Below are positions 1-7,845 of a DNA stretch of 32,355 bases, one piece after another. Source of the stretch: Lachnospiraceae bacterium. Lineage in GTDB: Bacteria > Bacillota > Clostridia > Lachnospirales > Lachnospiraceae. The DNA is taken from assembly GCA_017428105.1 (NCBI GenBank), contig JAFRRM010000021.1, forward strand, positions 1-32,355. The letters are read 5' to 3'. Positions within the stretch are counted from its first letter, which is position 1. The number at the start of each line of letters is the position of its first letter. Below the pieces are notes generated by a model. That model saw nothing but the letters and a program-made list of their open reading frames with translations, did not search any database and had not been told where the DNA came from. The position numbers and the translations under genes were made by a program.

Positions 1-1101
1 GTGCTGCTCCGCGATCCCGACGTCGAAGAAGCGGTCCGGGAACGCTTTCTGGAACGGGACCAGGCCGGTCCCGTATGCCATGGCGGCTGTGATAGCGCAG
101 ACTTTATGGCTGGCCGCGCCGAGCCGCAGCAGTCCTTCGGAGATCTCATCCGTATAGGTCTTCCTGGGAGTATCCAGGGAGCGGCCGGTCTGCACGTCGA
201 ACGGACCGATGCCGTGGAAGCGTTCCGGATCCTGCTCCGCAAAGGAATAGCCCCTGCCCTTCTGCGTGACGACGTGCACCACCACCGGGCGGTCCAGCCG
301 GCGGGCGTTCCGCAGCGTATGGATCAGGGCTTTCATGTCATGTCCGTCGACGGGGCCCAGATAGGTCAGGCCCATGGACTCGAAATACATGTTGGGCAGA
401 AGGATCTGCTTGACGGCCTCCTTGGCGCGGCCGATGTGGCGGACCATGGCGCCGCCCACGGTGGGGATCTTGTCCAGCGACGCCTTCACCTTCTGCTTCA
501 TGCGGTTGTAGCGCGGCGCGGTGCGCAGGTCCTGGAAGGTGCTGGACATGCCGCCCACGTTGTCGCCGATGGACTTGTTGTTGTCGTTGATGACGATGAT
601 GAAATTGCCTTTCAGCTGCCCGGCGTTGTTGAGGGCTTCGAAGGCCAGGCCGCCGGTCATGGATCCGTCGCCGATCACGCTGACCACCGCGTAGTCCTCT
701 CCGGACAGCGCTCGGGCCTGCGCAAGGCCGAGGCCGGCGGAGATCGAGGTGGAGCTGTGGCCCGTGTCGAATACGTCGCAGCTGCTTTCGGCGCCCTTGG
801 GGAAGCCGCTCATGCCGCCGTAGCGGCGCAGCGTATCGAAACCGTCCTTCCGGCCGGTCAGGAGTTTATGCGTATAGCTTTGATGGCCCACATCAAAGAT
901 CAGTTTGTCGTGAGGGGGGTCGAACACGATATGCAGCGCCATGGTCAGTTCCACAACGCCTAAATTGGAGGCCAGGTGGCCTCCGGTCCGACTGACTTTA
1001 TGTATCAAAAACCGGCGGATCTCTGCGGCGAGGGCTTCGTAGTCCTGAGGCGCCACTTTCTTTATGTCGCCGGTCTTCTCGATCTGTTCCAGGATGCTCA
1101 T
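1..1101 (-). CDS. dxs: 1-deoxy-D-xylulose-5-phosphate synthase, 3' part outside window
   Basis: DXS is a thiamine-diphosphate enzyme that condenses pyruvate with glyceraldehyde 3-phosphate, the first step of the MEP isoprenoid pathway; its product also feeds thiamine and pyridoxal synthesis. The frame is open from the ATG at 1101 to base 1, giving 367 residues of a family of about 620. Visible motifs are the N-terminal LIHKVSRTGGHLASNLG block, DVGHQSYTHKLLTGR, the ThDP-binding GDGSMTGG (GDG at residues 144–146) with the downstream NDN, and at the window edge DVGIAEQH, the start of the pyrimidine domain. The gene starts 10 bp after the nusB stop, so it is surely co-transcribed with nusB; its own ribosome binding site is weak. 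Clostridia often have xseA, xseB and ispA between nusB and dxs, and all three are absent here. No other identity fits. Confidence 0.97.
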   Translation of the reverse strand, partial: MSILEQIEKTGDIKKVAPQDYEALAAEIRRFLIHKVSRTGGHLASNLGVVELTMALHIVFDPPHDKLIFDVGHQSYTHKLLTGRKDGFDTLRRYGGMSGFPKGAESSCDVFDTGHSSTSISAGLGLAQARALSGEDYAVVSVIGDGSMTGGLAFEALNNAGQLKGNFIIVINDNNKSIGDNVGGMSSTFQDLRTAPRYNRMKQKVKASLDKIPTVGGAMVRHIGRAKEAVKQILLPNMYFESMGLTYLGPVDGHDMKALIHTLRNARRLDRPVVVHVVTQKGRGYSFAEQDPERFHGIGPFDVQTGRSLDTPRKTYTDEISEGLLRLGAASHKVCAITAAMAYGTGLVPFQKAFPDRFFDVGIAEQH

Positions 1102-1111
1102 CGGTTCTCGC

Positions 1112-1606
1112 TCAGGATTCGTCCTCCGTCAAGCCCATGGCCCGGACCAGCTTGCCCAGGACGCCGTTCACAAAGCCGGGGGCGTCCGGCCCGCCGTAGG
1201 TCTTGGCCATCTCCACGGCTTCGTTGATGGCGACGCGGTAGGGGACGGTATCCGCTTCATACAGGATCTCGTACAGCGCCTGGCGGATCAGCGAAAGCTC
1301 CGTGCGGCCCATGCGGGTGGTCTTCCAGCCGGTGGCGGTGTCATTGATCCGGGCGTCCAGTTCGTCTCGGCAGGCCATGATGCGGGCTGCTTTTTCCTGC
1401 AGGGCCGCGATCTCCTCCTCCGGGAGAGCGTCCGCTTCCAGTTCCTCCATCAGGTCTTCGTCGCGCGCCAGATTGTCCAGCTGTCCGCCGATCTCCTCGT
1501 CCGGATAAAACTGGCACATGAATAATTGCTCGAAAACAAAACGTCTCCGCCGACGGTACTCGGCGGTCTTCTCTTCCGCCGTTCCTTCTTTTTTCTCTTC
1601 GGTCAT
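1112..1606 (-). CDS. nusB: Transcription antitermination factor NusB
   Basis: This 164-residue protein is at the upper end of NusB length. With NusE (ribosomal protein S10) NusB binds the boxA RNA of rRNA operons and keeps RNA polymerase processive. The N-terminal RRRRRFVFEQLFMCQFYPD region and the C-terminal blocks TELSLIRQALYEIL, VAINEAVEMAKTYGG and FVNGVLGKL are typical of the all-helical family. A charged segment of about 15 residues precedes the fold. The start has AGGAG five bases upstream. It sits 9 bp after the Asp23-like gene and 10 bp before dxs, so the three form one operon. The Asp23–nusB pairing is common in Firmicutes and supports the call. Confidence 0.95.
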   Translation of the reverse strand: MTEEKKEGTAEEKTAEYRRRRRFVFEQLFMCQFYPDEEIGGQLDNLARDEDLMEELEADALPEEEIAALQEKAARIMACRDELDARINDTATGWKTTRMGRTELSLIRQALYEILYEADTVPYRVAINEAVEMAKTYGGPDAPGFVNGVLGKLVRAMGLTEDES

Positions 1607-1615
1607 GTCAGCTCC

Positions 1616-1993
1616 TCACCGGCTTCTCACGTCGGAGATCTGGATGTTCACGGCCGCCAGGGTGATGCCGATCATGTCCTGCACGGCGGAGGCGACCTTG
1701 TTCTGCACGGCGCGGCTGACGCCCAGCAGGTTGGAGCCGGCCGTCACGATGATCCCGACCAGGACCGAGACCGCTTCGTCCGTAAACTCGAAGCGCAGGG
1801 CCTTGGCAAGGGTCTTGTTGTTGATCCGGGTGATCAGTTCGCCGGTATTCAGGTCCGACAGGCCCATCACGCCGTCCACTTCGGAAGCGTTGTAGCCCAC
1901 TACGGTGGAGAACACGTCGTCCGCCGCGTAGACGGTCCCGGAATTGGATAATTCCGCGACGAGGTGAACTGATTTAAGCAGTTCGTTATCCAT
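1616..1993 (-). CDS. Asp23/Gls24 family envelope stress protein
   Basis: This 125-residue protein belongs to the Asp23/Gls24 family (formerly DUF322), small proteins that in staphylococci line the inner face of the membrane and respond to alkaline or envelope stress; in most Clostridia the role is undefined. Family features are the early beta-rich YAADDVFSTVVGYNASEVDGV, the central EAVSVLVGIIVTAGSNL and the C-terminal VASAVQDMIGITLAAVNIQI. There is no signal peptide or membrane segment. The start ATG at 1993 has AGGAG upstream with a 10-base spacer. It is the first gene of the asp23–nusB–dxs cluster, and the 90-bp gap to pckA holds a hairpin. Family assignment is firm; function in this organism is not. 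Confidence 0.88.
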   Translation of the reverse strand: MDNELLKSVHLVAELSNSGTVYAADDVFSTVVGYNASEVDGVMGLSDLNTGELITRINNKTLAKALRFEFTDEAVSVLVGIIVTAGSNLLGVSRAVQNKVASAVQDMIGITLAAVNIQISDVRSR

Positions 1994-2033
1994 ATTGTTT
2001 CTACTCCTATCGTACTGCTATAGGGAGGGGATG

Positions 2034-2057
2034 CGGGAGGGCGGAAAGGCCCTCCCG
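2034..2057. terminator. Perfect 9-bp hairpin between pckA and the asp23-like gene
   Basis: CGGGAGGGC (2034–2042) pairs perfectly with GCCCTCCCG (2049–2057) around a six-base loop. It lies 27 bp after the pckA stop on the minus strand. No U tract follows in that direction, so it may be a factor-assisted terminator or an mRNA-stabilising end rather than a classical intrinsic terminator. Confidence 0.5.
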
Positions 2058-2083
2058 TCCCGTTGTTGTCCTTACGGTCTCTC

Positions 2084-3667
2084 TCAGGCTTTCGGGCCCG
2101 CTTCCACGATCTCCTTCGCCATGTCAGGATATTTCCTGGCAAAGTTCTCGCAGAACATGGCGGCCAGTTTCTTCGCGGTGGCGTCGTAGGCCTTCTTGTC
2201 CGCCCAGGTGTCGCGCGGGTTCATGATGTTCTTCGGAACATCCGGGCAGCTCTGCGGCACGTCGAGGTTGAAGATCTTGTCGTGCTTGTATTCGACTTTC
2301 TCCAGTTCGCCGTTCAAGGCCGCGGTGACCATGGCGCGGGTGTAGGACAGCTTCATGCGGGAGCCGACGCCGTAGGAGCCGCCCGACCAGCCGGTGTTGA
2401 CCAGGTAGACCTTCGTGCCGTATTTGTCCAGTTTGTCACCCAGCATCTTCGCGTAGACTTCGGGATCCATGGGCATGAAGGGCTCGCCGAACAGGGTGGA
2501 GAAGGTGGGCTGAGGCTCCTTCACGCCGCGTTCCGTGCCGGCCAGCTTGGAGGTGAAGCCGGTCACGAAGTGATACATGGCCGCGTTCTTGTCCAGGCGG
2601 GAAATGGGAGGCAGGACGCCGAACGCGTCCGCAGTCAGGAAGATGACCACTTTCGGGATGCCGCCCACGCCGGGGATCTGCGCGTTGTCGATGTATTCGA
2701 TGGGGTAGCCCACGCGGGTGTTCTCGGTCTTGGAGGCGTCGTCAAAATCCAGTTCGCGCGTATCCTCGTCGATGGTGACGTTTTCGACCAGGGAGCCGAA
2801 GCGGATGGCGTGGAAGATCTCCGGTTCGTTCTCTTCTTTCAGGTTGATGCACTTGGCGTAGCAGCCGCCTTCAAAGTTGAAGACGCCGCGTTCGGACCAG
2901 CCGTGCTCGTCGTCGCCGATCAGCTTGCGCTTCGGGTCGGCGGACAGGGTGGTCTTGCCGGTGCCGGACAGGCCGAAGAAAATGGCGGTCTCATGGGTCT
3001 CAGGATCCATGTTGGCGGAGCAGTGCATCGGGAGGACGCCTTCCAGCGGCATCAGGTAGTTCATGACCGAGAAGACGCTCTTCTTGATCTCGCCCGCGTA
3101 AGCGGAGCCGGCGATCAGGACTTCCCTGTCCACATAGTTGACCAGGATGGCGGCTTCGGAATGCACGCCGTCGGCCTTCGCATCGCAGTGGAAGCCGGGC
3201 GCGACGATGATGGTGAAGTCCGGTTTGCCGAAGTTCTTCAGTTCCTCGTCCGTCGGGCGGATCAGGAGCTGGTGGATGAACAGGTTCTGGCTGGCCAGTT
3301 CGTTCACGATGCGGAATTTCTTGGTGCAGACGGGATCGGCGCCGGCAAAGCCGTCAAAGACGTACAATTCGCGGTTCTGCAGGTAAGCCACCATCTTGGC
3401 GCGGATGGCTTTGTACTTCTCAAGCGAAATGGGGCGGTTCACTTTGCCCCAGGCGATCTTATCATGGATCTTCGGAACGTCCACGATGAATTTATCGTCC
3501 GGAGAACGGCCGGTGTACTTGCCCGTGTCCACGACCAGGGCGCCGGTCTTGCTCAGAATGCCTTCGCCGCGCAGCAGCGCTTCCTCGGTCAGCTCGGCCG
3601 GAGTCAGGTTGCGGTATACGCCAAGTGTGTTGATAATGCCCAGACTTCTTAAACTGATAGTCTTCAT
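2084..3667 (-). CDS. pckA: Phosphoenolpyruvate carboxykinase (ATP)
   Basis: The 527-residue product has the usual length of the ATP-dependent enzyme. It interconverts oxaloacetate plus ATP with PEP, CO2 and ADP; fermentative anaerobes often run it in the carboxylating direction to make oxaloacetate and conserve ATP. The P-loop GLSGTGKTT is at residues 232–240, followed by the kinase-2/metal motif LIGDDEHGW (249–257). The substrate-site segment TGRSPDDKF (52–60) and SGGSYGVGSR near the C-terminus are also family hallmarks. AGGAGG lies five bases before the ATG. It faces away from the HTH gene at 3825, with a shared 157-bp region in between. No fusion or truncation is visible. Confidence 0.98.
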   Translation of the reverse strand: MKTISLRSLGIINTLGVYRNLTPAELTEEALLRGEGILSKTGALVVDTGKYTGRSPDDKFIVDVPKIHDKIAWGKVNRPISLEKYKAIRAKMVAYLQNRELYVFDGFAGADPVCTKKFRIVNELASQNLFIHQLLIRPTDEELKNFGKPDFTIIVAPGFHCDAKADGVHSEAAILVNYVDREVLIAGSAYAGEIKKSVFSVMNYLMPLEGVLPMHCSANMDPETHETAIFFGLSGTGKTTLSADPKRKLIGDDEHGWSERGVFNFEGGCYAKCINLKEENEPEIFHAIRFGSLVENVTIDEDTRELDFDDASKTENTRVGYPIEYIDNAQIPGVGGIPKVVIFLTADAFGVLPPISRLDKNAAMYHFVTGFTSKLAGTERGVKEPQPTFSTLFGEPFMPMDPEVYAKMLGDKLDKYGTKVYLVNTGWSGGSYGVGSRMKLSYTRAMVTAALNGELEKVEYKHDKIFNLDVPQSCPDVPKNIMNPRDTWADKKAYDATAKKLAAMFCENFARKYPDMAKEIVEAGPKA

Positions 3668-3691
3668 TTCGTCCTCCTGTGAACGTGTTAT

Positions 3692-3711
3692 AGTATACGA
3701 TCCGATATACT
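3692..3711. promoter_or_regulatory. Inverted repeat AGTATA/TATACT between pckA and the HTH gene
   Basis: AGTATA (3692–3697) and TATACT (3706–3711) are perfect arms around an 8-bp centre. Read outward, each arm is a good -10 hexamer (TATACT), the left one for pckA and the right one toward the HTH gene. Neither has a convincing -35 at 17 bp. It could be a pair of back-to-back -10 elements or a repressor site; the sequence does not decide. Confidence 0.4.
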
Positions 3712-3753
3712 GCAGTTTATTTTAACATCATCTTCCGCGAAAGACAAGGTCTT

Positions 3754-3785
3754 CGGGGAAAAGCCGCTTGATTTTTCCGTTTTTT
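3754..3785 (+). terminator. Terminator-like hairpin in the leader of the HTH gene
   Basis: CGGGGAAA (3754–3761) can pair with TTTTTCCG (3772–3779), with two G–U pairs, and is followed directly by six T residues. It lies about 40 bp before the HTH start and downstream of the outward-facing -10 at 3706. It could act as an attenuator or block read-through from the left. The stem is only moderately stable. Confidence 0.4.
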
Positions 3786-3824
3786 CTGACTATGATGAAA
3801 CTGTCCCCCCGGAAACGGAGCAAA

Positions 3825-4214
3825 ATGTCCATCCACTATCTGATCAAGGCCGGCCGCCGGGAAAGCGGTCTTTCTCTGCGGGAAGCGGCCGCCGCACTCG
3901 GGATCTCTCCCTCCACCCTGTACCGTTATGAAGAAGGCATGATCGCCAGGATCCCGCCGGAGGCCGAAAAGGCGCTGCTGCGGTTTTATCTGCCGTACCT
4001 CGCCCGTCTTTCCGACCGTCTCTCTGCCCAGAAATACCGGGTCAGGCGTCATGAAACGGCCCTGGCGAAGCCCCGGGTGACGCCGGAACTGCTGTATGCT
4101 AATTACATAGCGGCGGACGCGCGGGGAAAGCAGGCGATCCTGGAATGCATCCGCTGGCAGAGGATCTGCAGCGGGATGACGCCGCGGGACGAAAAAGGGA
4201 AAAGGCCCCGGTAG
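3825..4214 (+). CDS. Small XRE-type helix-turn-helix regulator
   Basis: This is a 129-residue soluble protein. Residues 13–40 (SGLSLREAAAALGISPSTLY followed by RYEEG) match the five-helix Cro/C1-type HTH fold; the rest is Arg- and Leu-rich without a recognised domain. I chose the ATG at 3825, preceded by GGAG, over the ATGs at 3792 and 3795, which lack any ribosome binding site. Its DNA target is unknown. Position and divergent orientation make pckA a plausible target, but that is inference. The C-terminal half (YANYIAADARGKQAILECIRW split across residues about 85–115) resembles nothing I can name. Confidence 0.78.
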   Translation: MSIHYLIKAGRRESGLSLREAAAALGISPSTLYRYEEGMIARIPPEAEKALLRFYLPYLARLSDRLSAQKYRVRRHETALAKPRVTPELLYANYIAADARGKQAILECIRWQRICSGMTPRDEKGKRPR

Positions 4215-4256
4215 GGGAAGGCCGCGGACAGACGCCAGATCCCCCGGACCAAAAGA

Positions 4257-4286
4257 CCCGCCACCGCGAAGGTGACGGGCCTTTTT
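4257..4286. terminator. Bidirectional intrinsic terminator
   Basis: CCCGCCACC (4257–4265) pairs with GGTGACGGG (4271–4279) with one C·A mismatch around a GCGAA loop. T residues follow on the plus strand (4282–4286) and the minus-strand reading also ends in TTTT. It separates the convergent HTH gene and the AstE-like gene and can serve both. Confidence 0.8.
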
Positions 4287-4311
4287 CAGTTGTTCCGGGA
4301 TGCGGTGCGCT

Positions 4312-5499
4312 TTAGCGCAGCCACAGGCCCAGGTTGTCGGCGGCGACCATTTCGTCGTAATCCGGGACGTTGTCGATGATGATCTCCTTATCCGGATATT
4401 CGAAGCCCATCTCGTCGATCAGGGCAGCCACGGTCGCGATGTGACGCGCGACGCGCAGGGAAATGGGGAAGTCGCCGGAGCTGTAGTCCACGTACAGCAG
4501 GGCGCCGTTGTGGATCTCGCTCGCGACCTTATAGCAGGGGTCCTTGCCGGTGATGGCCAGCGTCTCGTCCGTATAGCCGCGGAAACGGCCCTGGGACGGG
4601 TTGCCCACTTCGCACAGCAGCGCGAACGCGTCGGTGTAGTCACCCAGTTCGCGGTGAGTCAGGCCGCGCAGGTTGATGGGCGAAGGCTCGACCTTGATGG
4701 CGATGCCCTTCTCTTCTTCCAGCGTCAGAGCCTTGGCCATGCCCGCGATCTCCATCGCGTTCGCATGCGCGACGATGGCGTTGTTCACGGCGTATTCCGG
4801 GGAGGATTCGTGCAGGTCGATCACCATGTCGATCTTCAGGGTGTTGATCATGTTGGTGACGGCGTAGGACACTTTCTCCGTCAGGGTGCCGTTCGCGATG
4901 CCGGGATAGCAGCGGTTCTGGTTACGCACTTCGGAACCGGACAGGGTCTGCGTGGTCTGCGCGTTTTCGGGCAGATGCAGCGGCTGCCAGTCGCCGGAGG
5001 TGTGCAGGTAGGTATCCGGGTCGGGCCACTGGTCGATCGGGTTGGACGCACGGGATCCGAAATGGAAGGTGCGCACGTTGCCTTCGGGCGTGGTGAAGTG
5101 GATGTACTGGGGCGTACCTTCCAGCGGGTCGTTGTGGGACAGACCGGACTTGCAGATGTCCGGGATCACGTACACGGTGCCCTTGGTGGGACGGAACTGC
5201 TCCAGCATCACGACGGCGGCCATATGGCCGGCCGGCTCGTTGGCGTGGGTGCCGCCCAGGATCAGGGCCTTGCCGCCGGGTTCCTGGCCTTCCAGCACGT
5301 AGATGTCCACGTCGCCGAATTCATTCGCCAGATAGGAGTTGTAGGTGGAGAGCTTTTCGGTCCGGGTCACGGCAGATCCTTCCGTCACGACATCTTCCAC
5401 GAAGTTGCGCTTCTTGCTGAAGCTCATCCCGGCGTAGACCGCCATGAAAATGGCGACGGCCAGGATAATGCAGGTACTGATTAATCCTTTTTTCTTCAT
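4312..5499 (-). CDS. Membrane-anchored AstE/AspA-like (M14-related) zinc hydrolase
   Basis: This 395-residue protein begins with KKK and a hydrophobic segment (about residues 5–26), so it is probably anchored in the membrane with its domain outside. The zinc signature GGTHANEP supplies His85 and Glu88; the third ligand is probably His230 in VIDLHES. Glu297 in LLCEVGNP is a good candidate for the catalytic acid/base. The family, succinylglutamate desuccinylase/aspartoacylase, removes acyl groups from N-acyl amino acids; surface location is unusual for it. AGGAGG lies six bases before the ATG and overlaps the stop of the 51-residue gene. It is the last gene of the GGT/transport block and ends at the shared terminator. 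The fold family is clear; the substrate is not, and a peptidase role remains possible. Confidence 0.85.
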   Translation of the reverse strand: MKKKGLISTCIILAVAIFMAVYAGMSFSKKRNFVEDVVTEGSAVTRTEKLSTYNSYLANEFGDVDIYVLEGQEPGGKALILGGTHANEPAGHMAAVVMLEQFRPTKGTVYVIPDICKSGLSHNDPLEGTPQYIHFTTPEGNVRTFHFGSRASNPIDQWPDPDTYLHTSGDWQPLHLPENAQTTQTLSGSEVRNQNRCYPGIANGTLTEKVSYAVTNMINTLKIDMVIDLHESSPEYAVNNAIVAHANAMEIAGMAKALTLEEEKGIAIKVEPSPINLRGLTHRELGDYTDAFALLCEVGNPSQGRFRGYTDETLAITGKDPCYKVASEIHNGALLYVDYSSGDFPISLRVARHIATVAALIDEMGFEYPDKEIIIDNVPDYDEMVAADNLGLWLR

Positions 5500-5509
5500 G
5501 CCGCACCTC

Positions 5510-5665
5510 CTATTTGATCATCAGCAGGCGCAGGGCCAGCGGGACCAGGATCATGGCGCAGGCGATCTTGTCGACGACTTTCTCTTCCTTGGTGACCAGG
5601 TTGTACAGGACGCTGAGGAAAACGATCGCGGCAATTACCAGATAAACGATAGTGATTAACGACAT
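5510..5665 (-). CDS. 51-residue membrane protein of the transport block
   Basis: A short frame starts at the ATG at 5665 with AAGGAGG eight bases upstream, one of the better ribosome binding sites in the window. The peptide reads as two hydrophobic helices (about residues 2–22 and 32–50) joined by the charged turn TKEEKVVDK. It lies 18 bp after the permease stop, and its own TAG runs into the AGGAGG of the AstE-like gene, so the three are tightly coupled. It is far shorter than a TRAP DctQ subunit (about 160 residues, four helices), but position suggests an accessory subunit of the permease. I do not recognise a family. It is easily missed by length cut-offs. Confidence 0.8.
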   Translation of the reverse strand: MSLITIVYLVIAAIVFLSVLYNLVTKEEKVVDKIACAMILVPLALRLLMIK

Positions 5666-5683
5666 TGTGGTTTCCTCCTTTCC

Positions 5684-7012
5684 TTAACCGAAGACAGACC
5701 AGGCGAAGAGCTTGGACTTGACCAGGATGAAGCCGGCGTAGACCAGAAGGATGACGATCGGTACGATACATTTCTTCAGGATCTTCGTATACGGTTTGAC
5801 GTTCGTGATCTGAGCCGCGAACAGGCCGGCCAGAGCCGTAGGAGGCATCATGTCGCCGACGGCGGCGATCAGGGAGATGGCAGCCAGGCAGACCACGACG
5901 TTGCCGCCCAGGTAAGTACCGTAGATGTAAGCGAACGGTACGCCGAGCACGGAGCAGGCACCGAAGGAGGACACCGCGCCGAACAGCGGGATGCTGATGC
6001 AGCAGGCGACGATCCACAGCGCTTCGGGGATCTGCAGGCAGGTCATGACGATGAAGCCGCGCACGCCGGTGGCCGTCATGATCTCGATGAACATACCGAC
6101 GCCCATCAGGATGGCCATGACGGGAGTAGCGGTACGGACGGCTTCGGGAATGGTCTTTAACGGGTTGATCTTGCGGCCGGTGAACATGCCGACCACGGCG
6201 CTCACCAGGAAGATCACAGGCATGCCTACGTCAGCCACGCCGATCTTCTGCGCAACGACCTTGAAGAAGATCATCAGCACGAGCAGGACGAAGAAGGGGA
6301 TGTAGATCTTGAATCCGAATTCCTTCCGGGTCGCGTCCTGTCTTTCCAGGGCGGGTTTCAGTTTCTCATAGTCCAGGTTCTTGACCTTGGGCAGGCCCAG
6401 CATCAGGACGAAGAGGATGGCCAGCGGGAAAGTCAGGAGCAGCAGGGGGCCGGTGAAGCCCACATAGGGCACGTCGATGCCGGCGCAGATGACCAGGGCC
6501 GCCGTGTTGACGGGCGGCGCGATCATGCCCAGGATGCCGCCCATGGCTATGACGGAACCGGCGGTCACGTTATCCAGACCAAGCAGCATCAGCACGGGCG
6601 CCATGATGGAGCCGGCGGACAGCACCGCTGCGGTGGAGGAACCGGTGATCATGCCCGGGAACATGATGATGAACATGATGAGGATCAGCAGAACGGCCGG
6701 TACCTTGTGGAACTTTTCGATCAGCAGGCTGGACAGGGCGTCCAGGGCGCCGCTGTCTTCAATGACCTTCATGAAGATCATGGCGCAAGCGATCGTCAGA
6801 ATGGTATCGACGTAGCCGAATTCACCCTCGACCAGCATACGTCCCGTATCGGTCAGAGTCTGCATCAGGCTGGTGCCGTGGGCCAGCATGCCTTCCAGGG
6901 CGCCGCAGACGGCGGCCGCCAGCATGGAAACGCCTACAGGCCATTTTAAGGCAAAGCAGCCGATCATGAAGACACCGACCATTACAAAGAAGGTTATCAT
7001 ATAGGGTGTCAT
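5684..7012 (-). CDS. DctM-like permease (ion-transporter superfamily)
   Basis: This 442-residue, very hydrophobic protein has about 12 membrane segments. The conserved hairpin regions resemble TRAP large permease subunits: ITGSSTAAVLSAGSIMAPVL then MGGILGMIAPPVN in the first half, and FGAVSSFGACSVLGVPFAYI then GDMMPPTALAGLF in the second. It is expected to move small organic acids with sodium or protons. I chose the ATG at 7012 (GGAG seven bases upstream) over an upstream frame extension of 19 residues that is not hydrophobic and has no binding site. A normal TRAP system would have DctP and DctQ beside it; here a different lipoprotein is upstream and a 51-residue protein downstream. It could therefore work as a stand-alone carrier or as a novel binding-protein-dependent one. 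Confidence 0.85.
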   Translation of the reverse strand: MTPYMITFFVMVGVFMIGCFALKWPVGVSMLAAAVCGALEGMLAHGTSLMQTLTDTGRMLVEGEFGYVDTILTIACAMIFMKVIEDSGALDALSSLLIEKFHKVPAVLLILIMFIIMFPGMITGSSTAAVLSAGSIMAPVLMLLGLDNVTAGSVIAMGGILGMIAPPVNTAALVICAGIDVPYVGFTGPLLLLTFPLAILFVLMLGLPKVKNLDYEKLKPALERQDATRKEFGFKIYIPFFVLLVLMIFFKVVAQKIGVADVGMPVIFLVSAVVGMFTGRKINPLKTIPEAVRTATPVMAILMGVGMFIEIMTATGVRGFIVMTCLQIPEALWIVACCISIPLFGAVSSFGACSVLGVPFAYIYGTYLGGNVVVCLAAISLIAAVGDMMPPTALAGLFAAQITNVKPYTKILKKCIVPIVILLVYAGFILVKSKLFAWSVFG

Positions 7013-7030
7013 AAGATTTCTCCTTGTGTT

Positions 7031-7056
7031 CCGGGGGGCTGCTAAAAGCCCCTCGG
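7031..7056. other. Intercistronic hairpin between lipoprotein and permease genes
   Basis: CCGGGGGGCT (7031–7040) pairs with AGCCCCTCGG (7047–7056) with a single mismatch around a six-base loop. No U tract follows on the minus strand. It lies just after the lipoprotein stop and just before the permease ribosome binding site. Such hairpins commonly protect the 3' end of the upstream message so that a binding protein is made in excess over its permease. Confidence 0.6.
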
Positions 7057-7073
7057 AATTGCTTTGCACTTAC

Positions 7074-7790
7074 TTATTTGCCGAACATGAAGGCCAGCAC
7101 GTCGCGGGACTCCAGCTGTTTGTCGATGTAGGCGGTGGGCACGTTCTTCTGGGCCAAGATGCTCTTCATCAGATCATCCGTATCGCCTTCCTTCAGAACG
7201 ATGGCGAAGTCCGCAGCCGGGAAAGCCAGGTTGATGAAAGCATCGGACATCGTGCCGCGGCGGTCCGTGCCGCCGATGTGCATGCAGACGATCTGCATGT
7301 TCAGTTCCTTCGCCTTCTCGATCACGGCCGTTACACGGGCGGTTTCCTTATCCTGGTCCAGACCGGCGCCGCCTAGGCCCTTCGAGGAGCCGCCGACGAC
7401 CATGACCAGAACCTGGTAAGAATTGCTGATGGCATCAGCGGTCACAGTGTTGAGCTGGGTATAGTTGTCGAACTTGGCGCGCTTAAGCAGGTTGGCAACG
7501 GTATCCGCTTCGGAGCTCTGGCCTACGCTGGTGATCAGGAGGTTGCCGCTCAGGCAGCCCTTGGTCAGAGCGGGCAGGCCCTTGGTCTCCCAGGCAGCAT
7601 CGCCGGAAGGAGCAGCCGTGGTCTGATCCTGGCCCTGGGTGGTCTCGGGAGCAGCCGTGGTCTGATCCTGGGCCTTGGTGGTCTCGGGAGCCGCAGTGGT
7701 AGGAGCCGCGGTAGGATTGCTATTGCCGCCGCAGGCCGCCAGAGACAGCACCATCGCGAGAGCCAGCACTAAAACAATAAATTTCTTCAT
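7074..7790 (-). CDS. Surface lipoprotein, DUF6305-like, possible solute-binding partner
   Basis: This 238-residue protein starts MKKFIVLVLALAMVLSLAACGG: a classic lipoprotein signal with lipobox LAAC, so it should be lipid-anchored outside the cell. About 45 residues of Thr/Pro/Gln-rich linker (TTAAPETT repeats) follow, then a compact alpha/beta domain with LLITSVGQSSEADTV, VVGGSSKGLGGAG and MQIVCMHIGGTDRRG. I recall this pattern from proteins annotated DUF6305, at moderate certainty; no function is established that I know of. I chose the ATG at 7790, with GAGGA before AGAAAATG, over one six codons upstream. It lies between the gamma-glutamyltransferase and the DctM-like permease, where a TRAP binding protein would be expected, so a ligand-binding role is inferred. 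Confidence 0.8.
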   Translation of the reverse strand: MKKFIVLVLALAMVLSLAACGGNSNPTAAPTTAAPETTKAQDQTTAAPETTQGQDQTTAAPSGDAAWETKGLPALTKGCLSGNLLITSVGQSSEADTVANLLKRAKFDNYTQLNTVTADAISNSYQVLVMVVGGSSKGLGGAGLDQDKETARVTAVIEKAKELNMQIVCMHIGGTDRRGTMSDAFINLAFPAADFAIVLKEGDTDDLMKSILAQKNVPTAYIDKQLESRDVLAFMFGK

Positions 7791-7807
7791 TTTCTCTCCT
7801 CTTTTCA

Positions 7808-7827
7808 CGGAACGCGGGAACGTTCCG
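7808..7827. other. Perfect hairpin in the lipoprotein 5' leader
   Basis: CGGAACG (7808–7814) and CGTTCCG (7821–7827) are perfect arms around six bases, 18 bp before the lipoprotein start and just before its ribosome binding site. It may be an RNA stability or translation element, or a dyad operator. Confidence 0.45.
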
Positions 7828-7845
7828 GTTATTTGCGAAAACGGG

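Noticed and set aside
1..963. Plus-strand open frame at the left edge
   Set aside because: It is the antisense of dxs; the minus strand shows thiamine-diphosphate and DVGIAEQH motifs.
5684..7012. Complete TRAP transporter
   Set aside because: Only a DctM-like subunit is present; the upstream lipoprotein does not resemble DctP and the 51-residue protein is too short for DctQ.
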